In this document: piece by piece, positions 1 through 6,651 of the stretch
Numbering within the stretch: the stretch's first letter is position 1
Layout of the letters: each line of letters opens with the position of its first letter
Origin: an uncultured Eubacteriales bacterium
GTDB lineage: Bacteria; Bacillota; Clostridia; Oscillospirales; Oscillospiraceae
Length of the DNA stretch: 64,000 nt
Assembly: GCA_900079765.1 (NCBI GenBank)
Contig: LT599017.1
Location: 3,424,996 to 3,488,995 of the forward strand
Reading direction: 5' to 3'
Notes under the pieces: model-generated
Told to the model about the DNA's origin: nothing
Databases searched by the model: none
The model's input: only the letters and a program-made list of their open reading frames with translations
Position numbers and translations under genes: made by a program

Positions 1-274
1 AGACGCGCCGGTAAATTAGAGTAAAGAGCACCGCCCCCAGCCCCCACACCAGGGAAAATGGCCCGTAGATCACGCCGCTGCGGTTCTGGAGCTCGCCCCA
101 GGTGAGGTACATAAACACCGTCTCCACCAGGCACCCGAAAAAAGCAGTAATCAGGAAAACCCAGAAAAGCTTGTAAAAATTGATCCCCTTGGCAAAAAAG
201 CCGGGAATGGTCTCCGACGTGGCATACTCCCGCGACCCGGGGCGGATGGCGCGTTCCTTCGCGATGACAGTCAC
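1..274 (-). CDS. Putative ABC-transporter type IV / CmpB-family membrane protein (partial, 3' end outside window)
   Basis: The reading frame opens with GTG at 272-274, six bases after a GGGGGAG ribosome binding site, and runs off the left edge after about 91 codons. The visible part has a hydrophilic N-terminus of about 35 residues, then a hydrophobic segment FYKLFWVFLITAFFG, a conserved-looking Glu (CLVETVF) and the motif NRSGVIYGPFSLVWG. The Glu followed by N-R-x-G-x-x-Y-G-P is the signature of the Pfam CmpB family of small multispanning membrane proteins, often labelled putative ABC transporter permease although transport has not been shown for most of them. It is divergent from the AT-rich plus-strand island that follows. 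Function is not known; family assignment is by motif only. Confidence 0.7.
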   Translation of the reverse strand, partial: MTVIAKERAIRPGSREYATSETIPGFFAKGINFYKLFWVFLITAFFGCLVETVFMYLTWGELQNRSGVIYGPFSLVWGLGAVLFTLIYRRV

Positions 275-451
275 GCTGTCTCCCCCTTTCTTTCGGAATG
301 TATCATATCATGGAGACTTATGGTTCTCATAAAGGAATTCTTAAAGTTTCATTGAAATATCGGGTCGGTATGGTTAAACCCAGGCGGATTTCGACAGAGT
401 TTTTCACTGCCCGCTATGCGTTATAAATGCCACGTCAGCGCAATTTTTCGG

Positions 452-480
452 TTGAATGAATCCTTTTACAATGTTATAAT
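452..480 (+). promoter_or_regulatory. Sigma-70-type promoter upstream of the CD3324-like gene
   Basis: TTGAAT at 452-457, a 17-base spacer and TATAAT at 475-480. It would start transcription about 160 bases before the CD3324-like gene, leaving a leader that contains a 15-bp inverted repeat. Confidence 0.55.
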
Positions 481-543
481 TATTTTGTACCATTCATTCC
501 TCATAGCTGAAAGAAGTGGTTTTATGGATAAGAAAAACGAAGT

Positions 544-590
544 TTTACTCCATGCAAAGCCAGTAGATTGCGACGTTTGCATGGAGTAAA
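544..590. repeat. Perfect 15-bp inverted repeat in the leader of the CD3324-like gene
   Basis: The arms TTTACTCCATGCAAA (544-558) and TTTGCATGGAGTAAA (576-590) are exact reverse complements with a 17-base loop. There is no T-run after it, so it is not a plain terminator. It lies inside a possible 21-codon ORF (524-589, ATG to TAA, weak ribosome binding site) and 60 bases before the next gene. It could be an operator, an RNA hairpin controlling the downstream gene, or a remnant of a mobile element. Confidence 0.6.
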
Positions 591-652
591 GATTGTCGCA
601 AAATAATATGCTGGCTTTGCTGCTTGACTACTATATCAAGGAGGAAGCTTGC

Positions 653-916
653 ATGAAATATGTCAATGCAAAGGCACTCCTTCCCGATGTATTGGTTAAG
701 GAATTGCAGGGCTATATTCAAGGCGGATATATTTACGTGCCCGCAAATCAAACACAACAAAAGCATTGGGGAGAGCTATCCGGCTATCGGAAGGAGTTAC
801 AGAAAAGAAATTATAAGATCATTGAGGAATACCGCAATGGTATTTCCATCGAATTTCTGGCTGATAAATACTGCCTGTCCGCTTATGCCATTCGGAAAAT
901 CATCTATCAGAAATAA
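653..916 (+). CDS. CD3324-family small helix-turn-helix protein
   Basis: The 87-residue protein begins MKYVNAKALLPDVLVKELQ, a pattern known from the CD3324 family of small Clostridial proteins with Mor-like helix-turn-helix ends. ATG 653 was chosen because an AAGGAGGAAG ribosome binding site ends five bases before it and because homology to the family starts there; the frame is open further upstream to 593. Landmarks are YIQGGYIYVP (about 21-30), the WGELSGYRKEL segment, and a C-terminal HTH-like part with FLADKYCLSAYAIRKIIY. A DNA-binding regulatory role is inferred from the fold, not demonstrated. The gene is AT-rich compared with the rest of the window and is followed by its own terminator. 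Confidence 0.75.
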   Translation: MKYVNAKALLPDVLVKELQGYIQGGYIYVPANQTQQKHWGELSGYRKELQKRNYKIIEEYRNGISIEFLADKYCLSAYAIRKIIYQK

Positions 917-918
917 CG

Positions 919-950
919 TAAGGGGCTGCAGAGATGCAGCCCCTTAACTT
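919..950 (+). terminator. Rho-independent terminator after the CD3324-like gene
   Basis: Perfect 12-bp stem TAAGGGGCTGCA / TGCAGCCCCTTA (919-930 and 935-946) with a four-base loop, followed by a short T-rich stretch. It sits two bases after the stop codon. Confidence 0.75.
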
Positions 951-1063
951 TATACCAAATGCCACCGTATCATTTGGTGTATTGAAAATTACTACTGGTC
1001 AGAATACTATGAAAAGGGGCAAGCTTTTTATATAATTTAAACCCAACAGAAGAGAAAGCGGCT

Positions 1064-1765
1064 ATGTGTACCAGATTTGTATATAACGGAAATGATATGA
1101 TTACAGGGTTTAATTTTGATATTGACCTTGCCGTATGGAGCCATCAAGTCATCCGTGAAAAGGAACGGTTCTACATCGGGATAAAAATGCCGGATGGTGT
1201 TTACCACTCGTTTCACGGCATAAACAGGAACGGAAATGTTGGAACTTTGCTGTATGTACATGGAAATCCGGCAGGCAATTACATCGAAAGCAATGGTTGC
1301 TGTACGATTACAGACTTGACAGAACAGTATATCAAAAATCAAATTTCTTTTGATGACGCATTAAGCATTATGAAAACAAAAAAAATCGTCTACGCGCCGG
1401 ATGCCACAATGCAGGCTATGTTGTCGGACCAAAGCGGGAGAGCTTTAATTGTTGAGCCTGGAATCGGTTATCGAGAGGAAAAAGAAAGATACGCGCTGAT
1501 TACAAATTACTCGCTCTTGGAGCCTGAAATTACAAAGTCTTTTGTTGTTCCCGGCGATGACCGCTACCAAAGAGCCAAACACTTATTGGATCGCTTCGGT
1601 CAAGACTTTTCCGTGTCTGACGCATTTTCTATTTTACATGCAGTCCGGCAGGAAGGGGATTGGGCAACCAGGGTTTCCTTTGTCTATTCAATGAAAAAGC
1701 AAACCGTATATTATGTTTTTAATAATGCGTTTGAAAGCATCCTGGAGTACAATTTCCCAACATAA
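1064..1765 (+). CDS. Compact Ntn-hydrolase of the choloylglycine/penicillin V acylase (C59) type
   Basis: The 233-residue protein starts [10 protein letters not shown] Cys directly after the initiator Met, followed by an early N-F-D element (TGFNFDIDL, about 14-21), is the hallmark of the linear amide C-N hydrolases (bile salt hydrolases, penicillin V acylases, AHL acylases), where removal of Met exposes the catalytic Cys2. It is clearly shorter than typical members (about 310-340 residues), and later landmarks of bile salt hydrolases are not obvious to me, so the substrate cannot be stated. There is no signal peptide, so it acts in the cytoplasm. The stop is 20 bases before the acetyltransferase gene, which suggests co-transcription. 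Base composition is AT-rich, which fits lateral acquisition. Confidence 0.65.
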   Translation: MCTRFVYNGNDMITGFNFDIDLAVWSHQVIREKERFYIGIKMPDGVYHSFHGINRNGNVGTLLYVHGNPAGNYIESNGCCTITDLTEQYIKNQISFDDALSIMKTKKIVYAPDATMQAMLSDQSGRALIVEPGIGYREEKERYALITNYSLLEPEITKSFVVPGDDRYQRAKHLLDRFGQDFSVSDAFSILHAVRQEGDWATRVSFVYSMKKQTVYYVFNNAFESILEYNFPT

Positions 1766-1784
1766 CGTAAATAGGAGAATTTCT

Positions 1785-2414
1785 ATGGCCGTCTCAGAAA
1801 AGATTATATATCCCCGTTCGGGGGACAACGAAACCGTTTACTTAAAGAGTGTGGTTTCTAATCCGAACATTATTGTCGGGTCATATACAATGTACAATGA
1901 TTTTGTAAACGACCCAAGGCTATTTGAGAAAAACAATGTGCTGTATCAATACCCTATCAGCCATGACAAACTGGCAATCGGAAAATTCTGCTCCATTGCC
2001 TGCGGGGCGAAGTTTTTATTTAACAGTGCAAACCACACTCTGTCCTCGCTGTCCACCTACCCCTTTCCCATCTTTTTTGAAGAATGGGGGTTGGATGTTA
2101 AGAACATTTCTACTGCTTGGGATAACAAAGGCCGCATTACCGTTGGCAACGACGTTTGGATTGGATATGAGGCGGCAGTCTTGGCCGGTGTTACAATTGG
2201 TGACGGTGCGGTCGTCGGAACCCGTGCGGTAGTGACAAGAGACGTTCCGCCATACACAATTGTAGGCGGCATTCCGGCAAAGCCAATTCGAAAGCGGTTT
2301 TCAGATGAAATCATTTCAGCCCTGCTGGAATTGAAGTGGTGGGATTGGCCGAAAGAAATGATTTTACAAAACATCGCCGCAATACAATCCGGACATATCG
2401 AGCAGTTAACTTAA
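1785..2414 (+). CDS. Vat/CatB-like xenobiotic O-acetyltransferase (left-handed beta-helix)
   Basis: The 209-residue protein shows the xenobiotic acetyltransferase pattern: [15 protein letters not shown] (about 25-39), [15 protein letters not shown] (63-77), [15 protein letters not shown] with His84 at the position of the catalytic His, then hexapeptide-repeat turns ([37 protein letters not shown]) and [14 protein letters not shown], ending with KWWDWP. This is how streptogramin A acetyltransferases (Vat) and type-B chloramphenicol acetyltransferases look; they use acetyl-CoA to modify a hydroxyl on the drug. ATG 1785 was chosen because TAGGAGAAT precedes it by five bases. Whether it gives resistance, or acts on another hydroxylated compound, cannot be told from sequence. 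It is the last gene of an AT-rich island. Confidence 0.8.
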   Translation: MAVSEKIIYPRSGDNETVYLKSVVSNPNIIVGSYTMYNDFVNDPRLFEKNNVLYQYPISHDKLAIGKFCSIACGAKFLFNSANHTLSSLSTYPFPIFFEEWGLDVKNISTAWDNKGRITVGNDVWIGYEAAVLAGVTIGDGAVVGTRAVVTRDVPPYTIVGGIPAKPIRKRFSDEIISALLELKWWDWPKEMILQNIAAIQSGHIEQLT

Positions 2415-2450
2415 GTGAGCCGCATATCTGCCGCACGGCGGAAAAAGAAA

Positions 2451-2505
2451 AAAGCCGCCGTAAGACAGCCCCCATTTTACGTTACGCTCTTTTTATAGCG
2501 GCTTT
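2451..2505 (+). terminator. Possible large-loop terminator after the acetyltransferase gene
   Basis: AAAGCCGC (2451-2458) pairs with GCGGCTTT (2498-2505), with an inner CGTAA/TTACG pair. The long loop makes it weak or perhaps disrupted by an insertion. Confidence 0.3.
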
Positions 2506-2528
2506 GAAAATCATTATAATATATAAGC

Positions 2529-2565
2529 AAAGCGGAAATGCTCTGATTAAGAGCATTTCCGCTTT
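2529..2565. terminator. Bidirectional terminator between converging genes
   Basis: Perfect 15-bp stem AAAGCGGAAATGCTC / GAGCATTTCCGCTTT (2529-2543, 2551-2565) with a seven-base loop and A/T tails in both directions. It can stop the plus-strand island and the minus-strand HAD gene. Confidence 0.75.
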
Positions 2566-2658
2566 AACAATACTTGCACCCTGTACGGCAGTTGCGCTTT
2601 TTCAGTTCGATGTGAAACCGTCTTATGAGCAGCTGCCTTTCAGCAGCTCTTTTTTACC

Positions 2659-3465
2659 TCAATACAGCCCATCCAGAATCTCCACGATATGGGCGATGGC
2701 ATGCTCGTCACAGTCGCGCACGATCCGGGGATTGGTCGCCCGGACAGCGTCGGCGCAGTTGGCGGGGGCGAAGGGGATGGCCGACACCTCCAGCATCGAG
2801 AGGTCGTTCTGGTTGTCCCCCACACAGTAGAGGTCCTTGCGCGCCACACCCAGACGCTCTGCCACCCGCAGCGCCATGCCGCCCTTGGTAGCGCTCTTCG
2901 CGGTGCACTCCAGGAGCACGTCGTTGGAGAAAATGACCTCGTACCTGAAGCTCCAGCGGTCAATCAGGAATTTTTGAGCACGCTCAAGCACCGTCCGGTC
3001 GGCCTGCAGCACCGCCTTGCTCCAGGGCCGGGGCATGGCCGCCAGGGGCCGCCGGGTCCAGTCGGCCTGCAGTTTCGCCACATGGCGGGCGGTGTACTCG
3101 TTGGGGTTCTGGATGTAGACCTTGTCCCCGTGGTAGACCTCGATACCCACCTCGGGAAGGGCCTGGGACATCTCGCCGAGGTCGTGGGCCGTCTCGGGGG
3201 GCAGGGGGACGAGCAGCAGCTCCCGGTCTGCGGTATAGTCGTAGAGCATCGCCCCGTTTGCGAGGACGACGGGGGCGTTGATGGGCGCCAGCCCCGCGCA
3301 GGGAGAAAAGGTGCGATGGGCCCGTCCTGTGGCCACGGTGAAGTACCCTCCTTCCCGGATGAGGTACTCGATGGCGGCGATGTTCTCCGCCGAGACCTCC
3401 CTCCGGCTATTGAAGAGAGTATCATCAAAGTCGCTGACGAGCAGAACGTGGTCAAACTTGCCCAA
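2659..3465 (-). CDS. Cof-type HAD-IIB family phosphatase
   Basis: The 268-residue protein carries all HAD-superfamily motifs: motif I DFDDT (12-16, nucleophile Asp12 and acid/base Asp14), motif II ATGR (45-48), motif III Lys around 194 (ATKGG) and motif IV GDNQND (216-221). The long alpha/beta cap between motifs II and III is the C2B (Cof) type, whose members dephosphorylate sugar phosphates, flavin nucleotides or cofactor intermediates. The start is TTG (3463-3465) with AAAGGTG just upstream; no better ATG exists. It lies 15 bases after thiT, so it may be read from the TPP-riboswitch transcript; a role in handling phosphorylated pyrimidines or thiamine phosphates is possible but only inferred from position. 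Confidence 0.85.
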   Translation of the reverse strand: MGKFDHVLLVSDFDDTLFNSRREVSAENIAAIEYLIREGGYFTVATGRAHRTFSPCAGLAPINAPVVLANGAMLYDYTADRELLLVPLPPETAHDLGEMSQALPEVGIEVYHGDKVYIQNPNEYTARHVAKLQADWTRRPLAAMPRPWSKAVLQADRTVLERAQKFLIDRWSFRYEVIFSNDVLLECTAKSATKGGMALRVAERLGVARKDLYCVGDNQNDLSMLEVSAIPFAPANCADAVRATNPRIVRDCDEHAIAHIVEILDGLY

Positions 3466-3480
3466 GAAATCACACCTTTT

Positions 3481-4056
3481 TTATGCTTGAATATCTGCAC
3501 CCACCATATATTTTTTCATGGGCATGTACAGGAGCGCTGCAATGCCCAGCGCAAGCGCAGCATTCGGCAGCATATAAACGCCATTATAAAGCATGGAATA
3601 AAACCAGGGAGTCGTCATCGTCAGGTTTAAAAAGGTATCGGGCATATATTCGGCCCAAATGGTAGCACCTACTACATAATGGACAAGGAAACGTGCCGCG
3701 CAGCCAAGCACAATCCCAGCGAAAATGCCCCATTTTTTCTTGCGGAAAACGCCCCCAAAGCCAAGCACGGTAAATGCCACCAGATAGTCGCCGATAATGG
3801 ACTGCCAGCCCAGAGCAAAACCGCCGTCAAACATGAACTGGAGCACACCGAGTACAAAGCCTGCCATCAGGCCGTTTTTCCAACCCCAGCGCACCGCAAA
3901 AAGAATGATTGGAAACATAGCAAGGGTCAAAGATCCGCCGTTTGGCAACTCCATAAACTTAAAAAAGCTGAGAATTTGCGCCACCGCAACCAAAAGAGCC
4001 CCCTCGGTCAGCATACGCACGCTACCGCGCTTTTTCTTTTCTGCGCCTGTGTTCAT
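3481..4056 (-). CDS. thiT: Thiamine ECF transporter substrate-binding subunit ThiT
   Basis: The 191-residue membrane protein has about six hydrophobic segments and the ThiT pattern: EGALLVAVAQILSFFKF near the N-terminus, PNGGSLTLAMFPIILFA, RWGWKNGLMAG, and YNGVYMLPNAALALG near the end. ThiT binds thiamine in the membrane and works with the shared EcfAAT energising module, which is encoded elsewhere. ATG 4056 was chosen because GGAGGAAGAAACG directly precedes it; the frame continues open upstream into the riboswitch region without homology. A TPP riboswitch lies in the leader, which supports both the substrate and repression when thiamine pyrophosphate is plentiful. Confidence 0.92.
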   Translation of the reverse strand: MNTGAEKKKRGSVRMLTEGALLVAVAQILSFFKFMELPNGGSLTLAMFPIILFAVRWGWKNGLMAGFVLGVLQFMFDGGFALGWQSIIGDYLVAFTVLGFGGVFRKKKWGIFAGIVLGCAARFLVHYVVGATIWAEYMPDTFLNLTMTTPWFYSMLYNGVYMLPNAALALGIAALLYMPMKKYMVGADIQA

Positions 4057-4144
4057 CGTTTCTTCCTCCAATAAAAGATGTACCGCAATGCAATCTGAAC
4101 GAGTGCATGCGGTACGACGAAGAAACGACAAAAAGTCAAATCAT

Positions 4145-4245
4145 CTTCCTACGCCGGCATTACCCGGATCAGGTTCAAGGGACCGGGAGCCGCTAGGCTC
4201 CTGCATCTCAGCCGGACTTGCGTCCAGCGCCCCTGTGTTCGATTG
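4145..4245 (-). promoter_or_regulatory. TPP riboswitch (THI element) controlling thiT
   Basis: Read on the minus strand, the leader has the conserved blocks GGGGCGCTGG, CTGAGATGCAGG, CCCTTGAACCTGATCCGGG and GTAATGCCGGCGTAGG in order, which together are diagnostic of the thi-box. It lies about 90 bases before the thiT start, so control may be at transcription or at translation; I did not find a clear terminator between it and thiT. Confidence 0.95.
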
Positions 4246-4263
4246 TCTGCGGTCACCGCTCAT

Positions 4264-4291
4264 TTTATACTATCTTACGCAGCTTTGTCAA
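4264..4291 (-). promoter_or_regulatory. Promoter for the riboswitch-thiT transcript, inside the end of rluD
   Basis: On the minus strand TTGACA (4286-4291), a 16-base spacer and TATAAA (4264-4269). The -35 lies inside the rluD coding end and the -10 overlaps its stop codon, so thiT has its own start although it follows rluD. Confidence 0.6.
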
Positions 4292-5173
4292 TACCGCCTC
4301 AAATTCGCCGGGGAGTGGGCACTCCAGCATCATGCGCTCCCCCGTACGGGGATGGACGAAGGAGAGGGCCTTGGCATGGAGGCACTGGCCCGTCAGGCCG
4401 GGGTAGGGCTTGCCGTAGACCGGATCGCCCAGCAGAGGGTGGGAGATATAGGCCATGTGGACCCGGATCTGGTGGGTCCGCCCGGTCTCCAGGCGGCACT
4501 GGAGGTAGGTATACCCCCTAAAGCGCTCCAGCACCTTCCAGTGGGTCACCGCCTCCCGGCCCTGGAGGAAGTTGACCGCCATCTTCTTGCGGTCCTGGTA
4601 GTGCCGGGCGATGGGGGCGGAGACCGTCCCCTCGTCCTCCTTGAACCCCCCCACCGCCACCGCCGCGTACTCCCGGTAGAGTGAATGGTCCTGCAGTTGG
4701 TCGGCGAGAGAGAGGTGGGCAAAGTCGTTCTTGGCAGCGATGATGAGGCCAGACGTGTCCCGGTCTATGCGGTGGACGATGCCGGGACGGAGCTCCCCGT
4801 TGATTCCGGAAAGTGATTTTCCGCAATGATATAACAATGCGTTTACAAGAGTCCCGTCCGGATGGCCCGCCGCCGGGTGGACCACCATCCCTATGGGCTT
4901 GTTTACCACGATGACGTCGCCGTCCTCGTAGACAATGTCCAGAGGGATATTCTGGGGGCGCAGGTCCACCGCCACCGGGTCGGGGAAGACCAAGGTGAGC
5001 ACATCCCCCTCGCCCGTCTTATAATTTTTCTTAAGGGGCAGCCCTGCCAAGGTCACCGCTCCCTCCTCCAGAAGGCGCTGAGCGGCAGAACGGGAGAGCT
5101 CGGGGAGCTGCCTGGCCAGAAACTGGTCGCACCGCTCCCCGGCGCGGTCAGCAGTCAGTCGGAGTATCGCCAT
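4265..5173 (-). CDS. rluD: 23S rRNA pseudouridine synthase, RluA/RluD family
   Basis: The 302-residue protein has an N-terminal S4 RNA-binding domain (about 11-60) and a C-terminal pseudouridine synthase domain with HRIDRDTSGL, whose Asp137 is the catalytic residue, and the later RTHQIRVHM motif. The family converts specific uridines of 23S rRNA to pseudouridine (1911, 1915, 1917 in RluD); the paralogous Firmicute YlyB is equally possible, so the exact target is open. ATG 5173 was chosen because AAGGAGCCGG precedes it, although the frame extends upstream. The start lies inside the end of lspA (26-base overlap), so lspA and rluD are translationally coupled, the order conserved in many Firmicutes. 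Confidence 0.9.
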   Translation of the reverse strand: MAILRLTADRAGERCDQFLARQLPELSRSAAQRLLEEGAVTLAGLPLKKNYKTGEGDVLTLVFPDPVAVDLRPQNIPLDIVYEDGDVIVVNKPIGMVVHPAAGHPDGTLVNALLYHCGKSLSGINGELRPGIVHRIDRDTSGLIIAAKNDFAHLSLADQLQDHSLYREYAAVAVGGFKEDEGTVSAPIARHYQDRKKMAVNFLQGREAVTHWKVLERFRGYTYLQCRLETGRTHQIRVHMAYISHPLLGDPVYGKPYPGLTGQCLHAKALSFVHPRTGERMMLECPLPGEFEAVLTKLRKIV

Positions 5174-5636
5174 GTTCCGGCTCCTTTTTTCCTCGTTCCT
5201 CATAGAAGAAGAACACGTAAACACACAACGCGATGCCACCCAGCACCACGCAGATGTCCGCCACATTGAAGACGGCAAAGTTCATGAACGTGGTCTTGAA
5301 CATATCGGTGACGAAACCGAATGCCGCCCGGTCGATAAGGTTGCCGACGGCTCCGGCCAGCACCAGAGAGAGGCAGAGATTACCCAGCTTATCGGGGAAA
5401 ATCTTTTTTAAAATGGCGGCCAGAATGGCCAGGGACACCACGGTGGAGATGACGGTCAATATCCAGGTGTGCTCCGCAAAGAGGGAGAACGCCGCGCCGG
5501 TATTCTGCACGTAGGTCAGGTCCATCACATGGGGAATGAACGAAGCCGACTCCCAAACCGGAATGTTGGCCCGCACCAGGAATTTCACAAGCTGATCCAC
5601 CGCCACCAGCGCAGCGGCGAGAAGGACGTAGAGCAT
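5148..5636 (-). CDS. lspA: Lipoprotein signal peptidase (signal peptidase II)
   Basis: The 162-residue protein has four predicted membrane helices and the conserved catalytic pair: Asp in GNLIDRAAFGFVTD and Asp in FAVFNVADICV. The N-terminal DQLVKF and the middle VQNTGAAFSLF blocks are typical as well. It cleaves prolipoproteins before the lipid-modified Cys at the outer face of the membrane. AAAAGGAGAAG precedes ATG 5636. It follows a cassette of lipoprotein genes on the same strand, several of which are its likely substrates, but the association of lspA with ileS and rluD is the ancestral one. The last 26 bases overlap rluD. Confidence 0.95.
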   Translation of the reverse strand: MLYVLLAAALVAVDQLVKFLVRANIPVWESASFIPHVMDLTYVQNTGAAFSLFAEHTWILTVISTVVSLAILAAILKKIFPDKLGNLCLSLVLAGAVGNLIDRAAFGFVTDMFKTTFMNFAVFNVADICVVLGGIALCVYVFFFYEERGKKEPEHGDTPTDC

Positions 5637-5720
5637 AGGGACTTCTCCTTTTCGCAGTCATATTCTCCCGCTATTGTACCACGGAAGTTCCCCCGCGACA
5701 ACTAAAACCGACAGGCTCAC

Positions 5721-6638
5721 CTACGGCTGCGCCTCCGTCACATAGCCCTCATGCTCGATCAGGGCCTGGCCCTCCGGGCCCAAGAGCCAGTCGTAGAGGA
5801 TGCGGGTAGGGCTATCGGCGGCGGCGTCCTTGGAAATGGCGACATAGTAGGGGTTTAAAAACGGGTAACTCCCCTCCCGGATAGACGCGGCCTCGGGGGC
5901 TACGCCGTCAATTTTTAGAATCTTCAGCCCCTCTGCCATTTTCATGTTGTTGGCGTAGTAGTAAACCGTAAAACCGATGGCGTCGGGCCCGCCGTCAAAA
6001 CCACGCACCGCCTCCATCATGCCCCCCATGGTCGGGATATAGTCGGCAGGGGGCGCCATCAGAGGAGTATCCCCCATCACGAGTTTCACAAGCAGAATTT
6101 GGCTCCCCGCGTCGGCGTTGCGCTGGAAGGGCATGATGGAGGCGTCGTTGCCGCCGAGCTCCTTCCAGTTGGCGATGTTACCCGCGTAGATGTCCCGAGC
6201 CTGAGCAGCGGTGATGCTATCCACGGGGTTCTCCTTATTCACAAGGAAGACCAGAGCGTCGTTTGCAAAGGGGGTAAGGAGCCACTTATTTTCCTCGTCC
6301 ATCCACTTCTTGACCTCCTCCTCCGGCTCGGCGGCTAACAGCATGTCTGCCTCCCCCGCCCGCAGGGCATAGTAGGCCGCCGTTGTGCGGGAGAACTGCA
6401 CCAGGTCAGCCACATCCTCCCGGCTCTCCCCCAGCAGAACGCTGCAGATGGCTTGGCCCAGCGGGATGGTGGCGGTGGAGCCGTCCAGACGGGGCAGGTT
6501 TTCCCGGGTAAAGATGAAGGGGGATGCAGTGGGGGTAGGGGCAGGGGTCGGCGTGGGAGAAGGGGCCGCCGTGGGGGTACAGGCGGCAAGGAGAAGGGCA
6601 GCGAGGAGGGCAAATGCGGCCAGAGTGTTCTTCTTCAT
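5721..6638 (-). CDS. PstS-like substrate-binding lipoprotein (cassette member 5)
   Basis: The 305-residue protein begins with a signal peptide ending in a lipobox (LLLAAC, Cys20), then a Pro/Thr/Ala-rich linker of about 20 residues, then a periplasmic-binding fold. LPRLDGSTATIPL (about 49-61) and QRNADAGSQ match the DGST and R-x-x-G-S positions that hold the anion in phosphate-binding PstS proteins. SITAAQARDIYAGNIANWKELGG is also typical of PstS. No pstCAB genes are nearby, so it may be a receptor without a transporter. ATG 6638 was chosen for AAAGGAGCGCC upstream. It is closely related to the protein at 10494-11486; the two flank three related lipoproteins, and the gene is 13 bases after its neighbour. 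Confidence 0.8.
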   Translation of the reverse strand: MKKNTLAAFALLAALLLAACTPTAAPSPTPTPAPTPTASPFIFTRENLPRLDGSTATIPLGQAICSVLLGESREDVADLVQFSRTTAAYYALRAGEADMLLAAEPEEEVKKWMDEENKWLLTPFANDALVFLVNKENPVDSITAAQARDIYAGNIANWKELGGNDASIMPFQRNADAGSQILLVKLVMGDTPLMAPPADYIPTMGGMMEAVRGFDGGPDAIGFTVYYYANNMKMAEGLKILKIDGVAPEAASIREGSYPFLNPYYVAISKDAAADSPTRILYDWLLGPEGQALIEHEGYVTEAQP

Positions 6639-6651
6639 GGGGCGCTCCTTT

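Noticed and set aside
2689-3630. 313-codon plus-strand frame opposite the HAD gene
   Set aside because: The minus-strand frame has all HAD motifs; this one has none.
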